From positions 1,550,001-1,614,000 of the forward strand of contig NZ_CP054038.1 in the NCBI RefSeq assembly GCF_013282805.1: DNA of 64,000 bases, written 5' to 3'. The stretch is from Microbacterium hominis. GTDB lineage: Bacteria; Actinomycetota; Actinomycetes; Actinomycetales; Microbacteriaceae. The notes below the pieces were generated by a model. The model worked only from the letters and a program-made list of their open reading frames with translations, had not been told where the DNA came from and made no database searches. Numbering within the stretch: the first letter of the stretch is position 1; the number at the start of each line of letters is the position of its first letter. The translations under genes were made by a program, and so were the position numbers. Positions 34,610-43,518 of this stretch are shown piece by piece.

Positions 34610-36037
34610 CTAGACGGGTCGGTGGTCGCCGGGCGTGCCGTCCTCGTCGTCGTGATCGTGCGCGTCGCTCGTCGAGGTCGCGCCATCCGTCCCGGCCCCG
34701 TCGGTTCCGGCGATGTCCTCGCCGGCCAGCAGACGCGCGAGCGCATCGTCGAAATCGTCGGGCTCGGGCTCTTCGCCTCGGGCGCGCGCCTCCAGGCGCG
34801 CCACCAGCGCCGCCGGGTCGTCGATGTCTTCGGCGGTCGGCATGAGGTCGGGGTAGTCCCACAGTGCGTCGCGGGAGGCCACGCCGACAGCGTCGGTCAC
34901 GGCGCGCCACATGGACGCCGCCTCCCGCATGCGGCGCGGGCGCAGCTCGAGGCCCACCAGCGACCCGAAGGCGCGCTCGGCGGGGCCTCCCACCGCCCGG
35001 CGGCGTCGCACGGCCTCGGCGATGCGGTCCGCCGAGGGCAGGCGCGCCACCGCCTGCTCGGTGACGACGTCGACCCATCCCTCGACGGTCGCGAGGAGGT
35101 TCTCCAGTCGCGCGAGCGCCGCGTTCTGCGCCTCGGAGCGCTCCGGCAGGAGCGCCCCGCTCTCGAGCGCCCGGCGAAGCTCGTCGGGCTCGGACGGGTC
35201 GAAGCGCGAAGCCAGATCCTCGAGGGCGTCGGTGTCGACGCGCACGCCGCGGGCGAACTCGGTCACCTGCGAGATGACGTGCAGGCGGAGCCAGCGAGCG
35301 TGCCGGAACAGGCGCGCGTGGGCGAGTTCGCGGGTGGCGACGTAGAGCGCGAGCTGGTCGTCGGGAATGCCCAGCTCGCGGCCGAAGTCGGCGAAATTCT
35401 GCGGCAGGATCGCGGCGTCGCCGTCGGGCATCAGCGGGATGCCGACATCCCCGCCGGAGACGACCTCTTTGGAGAGGTTGCCCACGACCTGGCCGAGCTG
35501 GGTCGCGAACAGCGACCCGCCGACGGTGCGCATGAGGCGCCCCGCGCCCTGCACGAGGTCCTGCATCTCCTCGGGAGCCTGTTCGCGCAGGCTCGCGGTG
35601 AGGGCGTCGGCGATGCTCGTCGCCACGGGCTCGGCGAGCTCCTGCCACACCGGGAGCGTCTTCTCGACCCACTCTCCCCGCGTGATCGATCGCGGCGGCT
35701 GCGCCAGCTGCGAAATCGTCGTCGCCTCGCTCAGCCACAGCATCGCCAGCTGGAAAGCCTGGTCGGTGTCCGATCGCTGGCCCGAGGTGATCCCGAGCCC
35801 CTCCTGGTTGGCGATGTGCAGCGCCTGGCGCTGCGCGAGCTCCCACGAGATCCCTTCGCCCCCGGAGGCGAATGCGCCCTGCAGCTGCCGCATGACCGCC
35901 TGCATCATCGCGGGATCGATGTTCATGCCGGAAAGCCGCGAGAGCTGCTCGGCATCGAACTCCTCGCCGCCGCCTGCGAACAGCCGGCGCAGCATCTCCT
36001 GGAAGTCGTCTTCGGGGGTGCGATCGTCGTCAGCCAC
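34610..36037 (-). CDS. Zinc-dependent metalloprotease-like protein (DUF2342 family)
   Basis: 475 residues of the actinobacterial DUF2342 family, annotated as zinc-dependent metalloproteases. The body is helical. The likely metal segment is Y-V-A-T-R-E-L-A-H-A-R-L-F (about residue 243), which gives R-E-x-x-H rather than the classical H-E-x-x-H. Activity is therefore inferred from the family name and not from visible catalytic residues. The last 60 residues are acidic and disordered. The start GTG 36037 has AAAGGCGG upstream. It is divergent from the PDZ-Lon gene, an arrangement kept in other actinobacteria. Confidence 0.85.
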   Translation of the reverse strand: MADDDRTPEDDFQEMLRRLFAGGGEEFDAEQLSRLSGMNIDPAMMQAVMRQLQGAFASGGEGISWELAQRQALHIANQEGLGITSGQRSDTDQAFQLAMLWLSEATTISQLAQPPRSITRGEWVEKTLPVWQELAEPVATSIADALTASLREQAPEEMQDLVQGAGRLMRTVGGSLFATQLGQVVGNLSKEVVSGGDVGIPLMPDGDAAILPQNFADFGRELGIPDDQLALYVATRELAHARLFRHARWLRLHVISQVTEFARGVRVDTDALEDLASRFDPSEPDELRRALESGALLPERSEAQNAALARLENLLATVEGWVDVVTEQAVARLPSADRIAEAVRRRRAVGGPAERAFGSLVGLELRPRRMREAASMWRAVTDAVGVASRDALWDYPDLMPTAEDIDDPAALVARLEARARGEEPEPDDFDDALARLLAGEDIAGTDGAGTDGATSTSDAHDHDDEDGTPGDHRPV

Positions 36038-36165
36038 ATCAGCCGCCTTTCAGCAGGGTCGGGACGTCGCGTTCTACGCTAGTGCGCAGAAGCATCGCAC
36101 TCCCCGGCAGCCGCCCAGAACGCCTTACGCCGGCCGCGAACGAACCGGTCTGGAAAGGTGTCCCC

Positions 36166-37284
36166 GTGACGCTGTTCGACGAGAACGTCCCCCTCCCTCC
36201 CGCCCGACGCCGTGTGTCGCGCACGACGCTCGCGGGGATCTGGGCGCTCGCGGTGGCGATGGTCGTGCTCCTCGTGCTCACCTTCCTGCCCACCGACTAC
36301 GTCATCCAGCGCCCCGGCCCGGTCTACGACACGCTCGGGACGGCGGAGGCCGCCGACGGCACCGACGTGCCCCTCATCTCGGTCGAGGGCGCCGAGACGT
36401 TCCCGACCGAGGGCACGCTCGACCTGCTCACCGTGCAGGTCGTCGGCAATCGCGACCGCACCCCGACCTGGCTGGAGCTGGCGACGGCGTGGTTCGATCC
36501 CCGCCGCGCCGTCCTTCCCATCGACGCGGTCTTCCCGGCCGGGCAGACGACGGACGAGCGCAACCAGCAGAGCGCGGCCATGATGGTCGACTCCCAGAAG
36601 GAAGCCACCGCGGCAGCTCTCTCCGAGCTCGGCTACGACATCGCCCCGATCATCTCGGTGCACTCCCTCGTCGACGAGTCGGCCGCCGAGGGCATCCTCC
36701 AGGAGGGCGATGTGGTCGTCTCCGCCGAGGGAGAGCCGGTCGCCGACGCGGAGGACCTGCGTGCCATCGTCAACGCGGGCGGCGGTGCGCCGGTCGAGAT
36801 CGCCATCGAGCGCGACGGCGAGCCGATGACGGTGGAGGTGACTCCGAAGGAGGTCGATGTCGACGGCGACGCGACGTGGCTGCTCGGGATCACGCTGCTG
36901 ACCGACTACGACTTCCCCTTCGACGTGACCATCCAGCTCGACAACGTGGGGGGACCCAGCGCCGGGATGATGTTCGCGCTCGGGATCATGGACACCCTCA
37001 CCGAGGAGGAGCTGACCGGGGGCGACTCCTTCGCCGGCACCGGCACGATCTCGGGCTCCGGCGACGTCGGTCCCATCGGCGGCATCCGCCAGAAGATGTG
37101 GGGGGCTCTCGAGGCGGGCGCCCAATGGTTCCTGGCGCCCGTGGAGAACTGCGACGAGGTCGTGGACAACGTGCCGGGCGGCCTGCGGGTGTTCGCGATC
37201 GACACCCTCGACGATGCGCTCGACGCGCTCGAGGCGGTGCGCACCGACGGCGACCTCGACGCCCTCCCCGCCTGCACGTCGTGA
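36166..37284 (+). CDS. Membrane-anchored PDZ-domain Lon-like (S16) serine protease
   Basis: About 372 residues. One N-terminal membrane helix (about 22-44), a PDZ domain (about 165-230, E-G-D-V-V-V-S-A-E-G-E) and a Lon S16 domain. The Ser-Lys dyad is S in G-G-P-S-A-G-M-M (about residue 265) and K in G-G-I-R-Q-K-M-W (about 309). The fold faces outside the membrane, unlike cytoplasmic Lon, and there is no AAA+ motor. It resembles YlbL/Rv3194c-type proteases that process secreted or membrane proteins. I chose GTG 36166, preceded by GGAAAGG, over an upstream frame extension. Confidence 0.9.
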   Translation: MTLFDENVPLPPARRRVSRTTLAGIWALAVAMVVLLVLTFLPTDYVIQRPGPVYDTLGTAEAADGTDVPLISVEGAETFPTEGTLDLLTVQVVGNRDRTPTWLELATAWFDPRRAVLPIDAVFPAGQTTDERNQQSAAMMVDSQKEATAAALSELGYDIAPIISVHSLVDESAAEGILQEGDVVVSAEGEPVADAEDLRAIVNAGGGAPVEIAIERDGEPMTVEVTPKEVDVDGDATWLLGITLLTDYDFPFDVTIQLDNVGGPSAGMMFALGIMDTLTEEELTGGDSFAGTGTISGSGDVGPIGGIRQKMWGALEAGAQWFLAPVENCDEVVDNVPGGLRVFAIDTLDDALDALEAVRTDGDLDALPACTS

Positions 37285-37395
37285 CGCGACGCCCTGCCTT
37301 CTGGGCCGGTTCGTGACCAAAGCGTGTCCGAAACCCGAGCGTTCGCCCAGCGCGGACTCGGAGATCCCCCAGAACCGCCCGCCTAGGATGGGACG

Positions 37396-40317
37396 GTGAC
37401 CACGACGTCAGCGCCGAACCCGGCCACACCTACCCGTTCCCGACGCATCATCGCGATCTCGTTGGCGATCATCGCCGCGCTGGTGGTGGCGTTCTTCGTC
37501 TTCGCCAACCTTTACGCCGACTGGCTCTGGTACGACCAGCTCGGCTTCGAGTCGGTCCTGGTGACCCAGTGGCTCGCTCGCGTCGCGATGTTCGGCGTCG
37601 GCTTCCTGGGAATGGCGGTGCCGGTCTGGCTCGCCATCCAGCTCGCCTATCGCCTCCGCCCCGTCTATGCGCGCCTGAGCTCTCAGCTCGACCGGTATCA
37701 GGAGGTCGTGGAGCCGCTGCGCCGGCTCGCCATGTGGGGCATCCCCGTCTTCTTCGGCTTCTTCGCCGGCTTCGCGGCCTCCGCGCAGTGGGAGACCACC
37801 TGGCTGTGGTTCAACGGCGTCGCCACCTCGACGACCGACCCCGAGTTCGGCCTCGACACCGGCTTCTACCTGTTCGCGATGCCCTTCTACGGCGCGCTGC
37901 TCGGCTTCGTGTCCGCGGTGCTGCTGATCTGCCTGCTGGTCACCGCGCTCGTGGCGTACCTGTACGGCTCGGTGCGCATCGGCCAGCGCGAGCTGCGCAT
38001 CTCCAAGGCCGCGCGCATCCAGCTCGCCGTGATCGCCGGCCTCTATCTGCTGGCGCAGGGCGCGAGCCTCTGGCTCGACCGCTACCGCACGCTCGTCGAG
38101 CCCGGAGCCCTCGGCCGCATCACCGGCGCGGGCTACACCGAGACCCACGCCACGATCCCCGGGCAGACGATCCTCGCGGTCGTCGCAGCGCTGGTCGGGA
38201 TCCTCTTCTTCGTGACGGCCATCATCGGCCGGTGGCGCTACCCGCTCATCGCGACGGGCCTGCTGATCGTCTCGGCGATCGTCGTCGGCGTCGGCTATCC
38301 CTGGGTCGTCAACACCTTCCAGGTGCGACCGAACCAGCTGAGCCTCGAGCGCGAGTACTACCAGCGCAACGTGGACATGACGAAGGAGGCCTACGGCTTC
38401 GAAGACCTCGAGAAGAGCGACTTCGAGGCGGTCACCGACGTGGCGGCCGGCCAGCTGCGCGAAGACGCCGACACGACGGCGCAGATCCGCATCATGGATC
38501 CGGCGATCATCTCGCCGACCGTGCGGCAGATCGAGCAGTACCGCTCCTACTACCAGTTCCAGGAGACGCTCGACGTCGACCGCTACGACATCGACGGGAT
38601 GTCGCAGGACACGGTGGTCTCGGTGCGCGAGCTGAACATGGACCAGCTGGGTGCGGCCGCCTCCTGGCAGAACACCGCGCTGGTCTACACCCACGGCTAC
38701 GGTCTGGTGGTCGCCAAGGGCAACGACCGCACGGTCGACGGCGACCCCGTGTTCCTGGAGCGCGGCATCCCCGCGGCAGGCTTCCTCACGGAGGAGGACT
38801 ACGAACCGCGCGTCTACTTCGGCGAGGAGTCGCCGCTGTACTCGATCGTCGGCGCGCCGGAGGGCTCTCCCGACGTGGAGCTGGACTACCCCTCGGGCGC
38901 GGACGGCGCGACAGAGACGAAGACGACCTTCGACGGTGAGGGCGGGCCGAGCGTCGGCAACGTGTTCACCCGGCTCATCTACGCGCTGAAGTTCCAGTCG
39001 GAGCAGATCCTGTTCTCGGACAACGTCAACGAGGAGTCGCAGATCCTCTACGACCGCAACCCGCTCGACCGCGTGCAGAAGGCCGCCCCGTACCTCACCC
39101 TCGACAGCGACCCCTACCCGAGCGTGGTGGACGGGCGCATCGTGTGGATCGTCGACGGCTACACGCTCTCGGCGTACCACCCGTACTCGTCCACTGTGAG
39201 TCTGCAGGCGGCCATCTCCGACTCGAGCAACCCGGCGCCCCGCTTCGCGCTCGACGACATCAACTACATCCGCAACTCCGTGAAGGCCACCGTCGACGCG
39301 TACGACGGCTCGGTCACGCTGTACGCGTGGGATGACGAGGACCCGCTGCTGCAGGCGTGGCAGAAGGTCTACCCGAACACGGTCGAGCCGATGAGCGAGA
39401 TGTCGGGCGAGCTGATGAGCCACGTACGGTATCCCACCGACCTGTTCAAGGTGCAGCGCTACGGCCTGGGCGTCTACCACGTCGACGACGCGCAGTCGTT
39501 CTTCCAGCGCGACAACGCGTGGGAGACCCCGAACGACCCGCAGGTCGACACGCAGCTGCAGCCGCCCTACTACCTGACGATGAAGATGCCGGGACAGGCC
39601 GACCCGTCGTACTCGATGTTCACGACGTTCATCCCCTCATCGGAGGGCGGCAACGCCCGGAACGTGCTCATGGGCTACCTGTCCGTCGACTCCGATGCCG
39701 GAAGCGAAGCCGGCGTCAAGAGCGAGGACTACGGCAAGCTGCGCATGCTCGTCATCGATGCCGACACCACGGTGCCCGGCCCGGGACAGGTGCAGAACAC
39801 GTTCAACTCCGACACCGCGATCTCCTCGCAGATGAACATCCTGCGTCAGGGGCAGTCGGAGGTGCTCAACGGCAACCTCCTGACCCTCCCCGTCGGCGGT
39901 GGCCTGCTCTACGTCCAACCGGTCTTCGTGCAGTCCTCGGGGGCCACCAAGCTCCCGAACCTGCAGAAGGTGCTGGTCTCGTTCGGCACCGACATCGCGT
40001 TCGAGGACACCCTGAACGAGGCGCTCGACGCCCTCTTCGGCGGCGACTCCGGTGCGGTGGCCGGCGACGACGGGGTGGAGCCGACTCCGGGGGCCACGGT
40101 GACACCGACGCCCACGCCCACCCCCGGCGAGACCGATGAGCCGACGACGCCCACCGAGCCCTCGAGCGACTACGAGGCGGCGCTCCAGGACGCGCGTGAG
40201 GCCATGCTCGCCCGCGACGCGGCCCTCCAGGCCGGCGACCTCGCCGCCTTCGCCGAGGCCGACGAGCAGCTCACCGAAGCCGTGGAGCGACTGATCGCCC
40301 TCGGCGTGCAGGAGTGA
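37396..40317 (+). CDS. UPF0182 family large membrane protein
   Basis: 973 residues. Seven membrane helices lie in the first third. A large extracytoplasmic region (about 320-890) follows with conserved aromatic and acidic motifs such as L-E-R-E-Y-Y-Q-R-N and R-S-Y-Y-Q-F. A Pro/Thr/Asp-rich linker (about 895-925) leads to a short helical tail. The family is widespread in actinobacteria and cyanobacteria with no established function. GTG 37396 has TAGGAT six bases upstream (37384-37389), so it is probably leaderless and separate from the protease gene before it. A strong hairpin terminator follows. Confidence 0.93.
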   Translation: MTTTSAPNPATPTRSRRIIAISLAIIAALVVAFFVFANLYADWLWYDQLGFESVLVTQWLARVAMFGVGFLGMAVPVWLAIQLAYRLRPVYARLSSQLDRYQEVVEPLRRLAMWGIPVFFGFFAGFAASAQWETTWLWFNGVATSTTDPEFGLDTGFYLFAMPFYGALLGFVSAVLLICLLVTALVAYLYGSVRIGQRELRISKAARIQLAVIAGLYLLAQGASLWLDRYRTLVEPGALGRITGAGYTETHATIPGQTILAVVAALVGILFFVTAIIGRWRYPLIATGLLIVSAIVVGVGYPWVVNTFQVRPNQLSLEREYYQRNVDMTKEAYGFEDLEKSDFEAVTDVAAGQLREDADTTAQIRIMDPAIISPTVRQIEQYRSYYQFQETLDVDRYDIDGMSQDTVVSVRELNMDQLGAAASWQNTALVYTHGYGLVVAKGNDRTVDGDPVFLERGIPAAGFLTEEDYEPRVYFGEESPLYSIVGAPEGSPDVELDYPSGADGATETKTTFDGEGGPSVGNVFTRLIYALKFQSEQILFSDNVNEESQILYDRNPLDRVQKAAPYLTLDSDPYPSVVDGRIVWIVDGYTLSAYHPYSSTVSLQAAISDSSNPAPRFALDDINYIRNSVKATVDAYDGSVTLYAWDDEDPLLQAWQKVYPNTVEPMSEMSGELMSHVRYPTDLFKVQRYGLGVYHVDDAQSFFQRDNAWETPNDPQVDTQLQPPYYLTMKMPGQADPSYSMFTTFIPSSEGGNARNVLMGYLSVDSDAGSEAGVKSEDYGKLRMLVIDADTTVPGPGQVQNTFNSDTAISSQMNILRQGQSEVLNGNLLTLPVGGGLLYVQPVFVQSSGATKLPNLQKVLVSFGTDIAFEDTLNEALDALFGGDSGAVAGDDGVEPTPGATVTPTPTPTPGETDEPTTPTEPSSDYEAALQDAREAMLARDAALQAGDLAAFAEADEQLTEAVERLIALGVQE

Positions 40318-40336
40318 CCGCGGCCCGCACCAGGAT

Positions 40337-40375
40337 GTGAGAGCCCCGTCCGGCACTGCCGGACGGGGCTCTCAC
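40337..40375. terminator. Strong bidirectional hairpin between UPF0182 and the carotenoid operon
   Basis: An 18-bp perfect stem (40337-40354 with 40358-40375) with a three-base loop, in the 88-base gap between two convergent units. There is no T tract on either side, as is common in high-GC actinobacteria. It can end transcription from both directions. Confidence 0.75.
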
Positions 40376-40405
40376 CGTCGCGAACCGGGTTCCCGGGTTC
40401 CCGGA

Positions 40406-41290
40406 TCAGGTGATGGCGTACCAGATCAGGAGGAGGGTCACCAGGAACCCCGCGATCTGGTTGATCCACAGGAACATCCGCCAGCCGCGCGTCGCCTCCG
40501 CCGCAGTCGCATCGGTGATGCGCCGGTAGGGCCACACCGCGATCAGGTAGGGCAGCGCCACGACCGCGGCGAGCGGGCCGGGCCACGCGGTCAGCAGCAT
40601 CACCACGCCGGCGGCGGCGTAGCAGACAAGAGCGAAGCGCACCGTCCAGCGCGCACCGCGCGCGGTGGCGATCGAGGCGATTCCCGCCTCACGGTCGGCC
40701 AGCACGTCCTGGACCGCGCCGAAGGCGTGTGAGGCCACGCCCCACAGCGCGAACGCGACGATCACGGCGGCCAGCTGCCACGTCCAGGCCGCGCCCGCCA
40801 GCACGAGCCCGTACACCGCGGGGGAGAAGAAGTGGATGCTGCTGGTCAGCGAGTCCGCGAAGGGCACCTCCTTCAGCCGCAGCGGGGGAGCGCTGTAGAA
40901 CACGACGAAGAAGAGGCTCGCCGCGAGCACGAGCCACGACGCGGGGGAGCCCACCGCGAGAAGGTATGCCACGAACGGCGCGCACGACAGGCCCGCCGCC
41001 CACAGGGTGACGGCGTGCATGCGGCGATCGAGCACCGCGCCGTGCGCGCCGCCCTTTCGCGGGTTGCGCAGATCCGACTCGTAGTCGAACACGTCGTTGA
41101 TGCCGTACATCGCGAGGTTGTACGGGATGAGGAAGAAGATCGTCCCGATCACCAGCACCGCGTCGACCTCGCGCGTCGTGAGCAGGTACGCCGCGGCGAA
41201 CGGATACGCCGTGTTGATCCAGCTCACCGGCCGGGACGAGACGATCAGCTCCCGCAGCACGCGGGTGGGGCCGAGGGCGGCATCCGTCAT
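40406..41290 (-). CDS. crtEb: Lycopene elongase / UbiA-type prenyltransferase
   Basis: 294 residues, polytopic, with the UbiA-type motifs N-D-V-F-D-Y-E-S-D (about residues 64-72) and a second D-x3-D segment (D-V-L-A-D-R-E). In C50 carotenoid pathways the enzyme adds dimethylallyl units to lycopene, giving flavuxanthin-type C50 products. It is the last gene of the crt operon, and its ATG overlaps the crtYf stop by four bases. The identity rests on the fold plus its place after the two lycopene cyclase halves. Confidence 0.88.
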   Translation of the reverse strand: MTDAALGPTRVLRELIVSSRPVSWINTAYPFAAAYLLTTREVDAVLVIGTIFFLIPYNLAMYGINDVFDYESDLRNPRKGGAHGAVLDRRMHAVTLWAAGLSCAPFVAYLLAVGSPASWLVLAASLFFVVFYSAPPLRLKEVPFADSLTSSIHFFSPAVYGLVLAGAAWTWQLAAVIVAFALWGVASHAFGAVQDVLADREAGIASIATARGARWTVRFALVCYAAAGVVMLLTAWPGPLAAVVALPYLIAVWPYRRITDATAAEATRGWRMFLWINQIAGFLVTLLLIWYAIT

Positions 41291-41595
41291 CGAACGGTCT
41301 CCTCACGGGTCGTCAGGGTGAACACGGCGGGCACGAGGAAGGCTGCGCACACCGCGTACGAGAAGTCCTCGATCGGCGCGAGGCCGACGCGCAGTCCGCT
41401 CAGGTGCTCGGCGGGGTAGGTGAACAGTCCGGCCGCGATCATCAGGTTGTCGAAGACGGCGGTGAGCACCACCAGCACGACGGCGGCGATCGCCGAGGCC
41501 GCCATGCGCCGCCCGAACCCGGGGCGACGGACGGTCGCGACCACGACCAGCGCCGTGACGAGCGCGAACGGGATGACGATGAGCGCGTACGTCAC
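41287..41595 (-). CDS. crtYf: C50 carotenoid epsilon/gamma/beta-cyclase subunit (CrtYf-type)
   Basis: 102 residues with three membrane helices and the lycopene cyclase domain feature F-D-N-L-M-I-A-A-G-L-F and P-I-E-D-F. It acts as a heterodimer with the adjacent cyclase subunit to close the rings of the C50 carotenoid. Which ring (epsilon, gamma or beta) is made cannot be told from sequence alone. GTG 41595 overlaps the crtYe stop by four bases. The longer open frame upstream is a shadow of crtYe. Confidence 0.85.
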   Translation of the reverse strand: MTYALIVIPFALVTALVVVATVRRPGFGRRMAASAIAAVVLVVLTAVFDNLMIAAGLFTYPAEHLSGLRVGLAPIEDFSYAVCAAFLVPAVFTLTTREETVR

Positions 41596-41951
41596 GGGGC
41601 GTCCTCCCGTCGTGACGGCACATCCGCCCCGCGCGTCGAGCGGGCGTCGAGCACACGCCGTGCCCCCGCCCACGCCACGAGCGCCAGATAGCTCAGGAAC
41701 GCGAGGAACACCGGCTCCTCGACGGGAAGGTGGGGCGCGAGGTCGAAGCCGAGCAGCAGGGGGCTGTCCCCCTTGACGAACACCCCGGTCGCGATGCCCA
41801 CAGCGTCCCAGGCGAGGAAGAAGGCCACGCCGACGCCGACCGAGACGGCGGTGCGTCCAGGGGCGTGCCACGCGGCCAGCCGGAAGCGCCGGTCGATCAG
41901 AGCGATCCCCACCGCCGACAGGAGGATCGCCGCGAGATAGAGCCCCGGCAC
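41592..41951 (-). CDS. crtYe: C50 carotenoid cyclase subunit (CrtYe-type)
   Basis: 119 residues with three membrane helices and lycopene cyclase-domain features: I-D-R-R-F-R-L, A-W-D-A-V-G-I-A-T-G-V-F and L-P-V-E-E-P-V-F. It is the first of two half-size cyclase subunits after crtI, as in Corynebacterium. GTG 41951 follows the crtI stop by one base. Confidence 0.85.
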   Translation of the reverse strand: MPGLYLAAILLSAVGIALIDRRFRLAAWHAPGRTAVSVGVGVAFFLAWDAVGIATGVFVKGDSPLLLGFDLAPHLPVEEPVFLAFLSYLALVAWAGARRVLDARSTRGADVPSRREDAP

Positions 41952-41952
41952 A

Positions 41953-43518
41953 TCACACCCGTGCCGGAACGGTGAGCGGACCCGGTGTGCGATCGCCGCG
42001 CAGGCGCTTGACCACGAGTTCCGCCGAGATGAGGCACATGGGAAGACCGATGCCGGGAAGAGCCGATCCGCCCGCGTACGCCAGCCGGTCGACCTTGCGC
42101 GACACGTTGCGCGGGCGGAACATCGCGCTCTGACCGAGGGTGTGGGCCAGTCCCAGGGCGTTGCCTCGCCATGATCCGAGATCGGAGGCGAAATCGCCGG
42201 GTGCGATCGTGCGGCGCACGACGATGCGTCCGGCGAGATCCGGGATGCCGCACCAGGCCGCGATCTGCGCGATCACCCGGTCGGCGGCGGCCTCGACCCG
42301 CGCGTCGCCGTCGCCGTCCACACCGCCGTGGCCGAGCGCGGGGTCGGCCGGGACGGGGACGAGCACGAAGAGGTTCTCGTGGCCGGCGGGCGCGACCGTG
42401 TCGTCGGTGGCGCTGGGACGGCAGATGTAGAGCGACGCGGGGTCGGGGATGCGGGGCCGCTCGCCGAAGATCGCCTCGAAGTTCTCGCGCCAGTCCTCTG
42501 TGAACAGCAGGGTGTGGTGGGCGAGCTCGTCCACGCGCCCCTCGACCCCCAGCAGGAGCAGCAGCGCCCCCGGCGACGGGGTGCGCCGGCGCCACCAGGC
42601 GTCGGGATAGGTCTGCAGCTCGGGCGGCAGAAGCTCGGTCTCGGTGTGGTGCAGATCCGCGGTGGACACCACGAGGTCCGCGGTCAGCTCACGCCCGTCG
42701 CGCAGGAGCACGCCGGTGGCCGTGCGGCCGCTGGTCGTGATGCGCGCGACAGCGGCATCCGTCTCGATCTCGACGCCGCGCGCGCGGGCGAGCCGCTCGA
42801 TCGCGCCGATGATCTGGGTGAATCCGCCGCGAGGGTAGAGCACGCCCTCGTCGAGGTCGAGGTGGCTCATGAGGTGGTACAGGCTCGGCACCCCGTAGGG
42901 GGAGCCGCCCAGGAACACGGCAGGGTAGCCGAGGATCTGACGCAGACGCGGGTCGTCGAAGCGCCGCTCGACGTGGGAGGCGAGCGTGCGGGTCAGCAGC
43001 GGCGCAAGCTGCGGCGCGCGCCGCAGGAGCGCCGGGTCGCGCAGGCCCGCGGTGGTCTCGTAGGTGTCGTAAAGGAAGCGGGTGACGGCGAGCTCGTACG
43101 CGTCGCCCGCGGAGTCCAGGTACGCCGCGAGCTTCGCGCCTGCGCCCGGCTCGATCGATTCGAACAGCGCCGTGGCGCGCTCGCGCCCCGAGCGCACGTC
43201 GACGGCCCCGCCGTGCGCGGTGCGCGGATCGGTGTATACGCGGTAGGCCGGATCGAGCGGCATGAGATCGAGCTCGGCGGCGGCGCTCGTGCCGAGGAGT
43301 TCGAAGAAGTGATCGAACACCTCGGGCATGAGATACCAGCTCGGGCCGGTGTCGAAGCGGAAGCCGTCCTGCTCCCACGATCCGGCGCGCCCGCCCAGTT
43401 CGGAGCGCGCCTCGCACACCGTGACCGACCAGCCCTCTTCGGCCAGGAGCGCGGCGGTGGCCAGCCCCGCGATCCCGCCGCCGACGACGAGGGCGCGCCC
43501 GGGTTCGACCGCGCTCAT
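41953..43518 (-). CDS. crtI: Phytoene desaturase
   Basis: 521 residues, the usual CrtI length. An N-terminal FAD-binding fold has V-V-G-G-G-I-A-G-L-A-T (about residues 11-21) and E-A-R-S-E-L-G-G-R-A-G-S. The C-terminal signature region is G-G-S-A-L-P-G-I-G-L-P-M. It desaturates phytoene to lycopene at the membrane. ATG 43518 overlaps the crtB stop (ATGA); the frame extends eleven codons upstream, but that would overlap crtB further. Confidence 0.93.
   Translation of the reverse strand: MSAVEPGRALVVGGGIAGLATAALLAEEGWSVTVCEARSELGGRAGSWEQDGFRFDTGPSWYLMPEVFDHFFELLGTSAAAELDLMPLDPAYRVYTDPRTAHGGAVDVRSGRERATALFESIEPGAGAKLAAYLDSAGDAYELAVTRFLYDTYETTAGLRDPALLRRAPQLAPLLTRTLASHVERRFDDPRLRQILGYPAVFLGGSPYGVPSLYHLMSHLDLDEGVLYPRGGFTQIIGAIERLARARGVEIETDAAVARITTSGRTATGVLLRDGRELTADLVVSTADLHHTETELLPPELQTYPDAWWRRRTPSPGALLLLLGVEGRVDELAHHTLLFTEDWRENFEAIFGERPRIPDPASLYICRPSATDDTVAPAGHENLFVLVPVPADPALGHGGVDGDGDARVEAAADRVIAQIAAWCGIPDLAGRIVVRRTIAPGDFASDLGSWRGNALGLAHTLGQSAMFRPRNVSRKVDRLAYAGGSALPGIGLPMCLISAELVVKRLRGDRTPGPLTVPARV

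Noticed and set aside
37408..39480. 690-residue open frame antisense to the UPF0182 gene
   Set aside because: Val/Arg/Asp/Glu-rich shadow typical of GC-rich antisense strands; no domain and no start signal.
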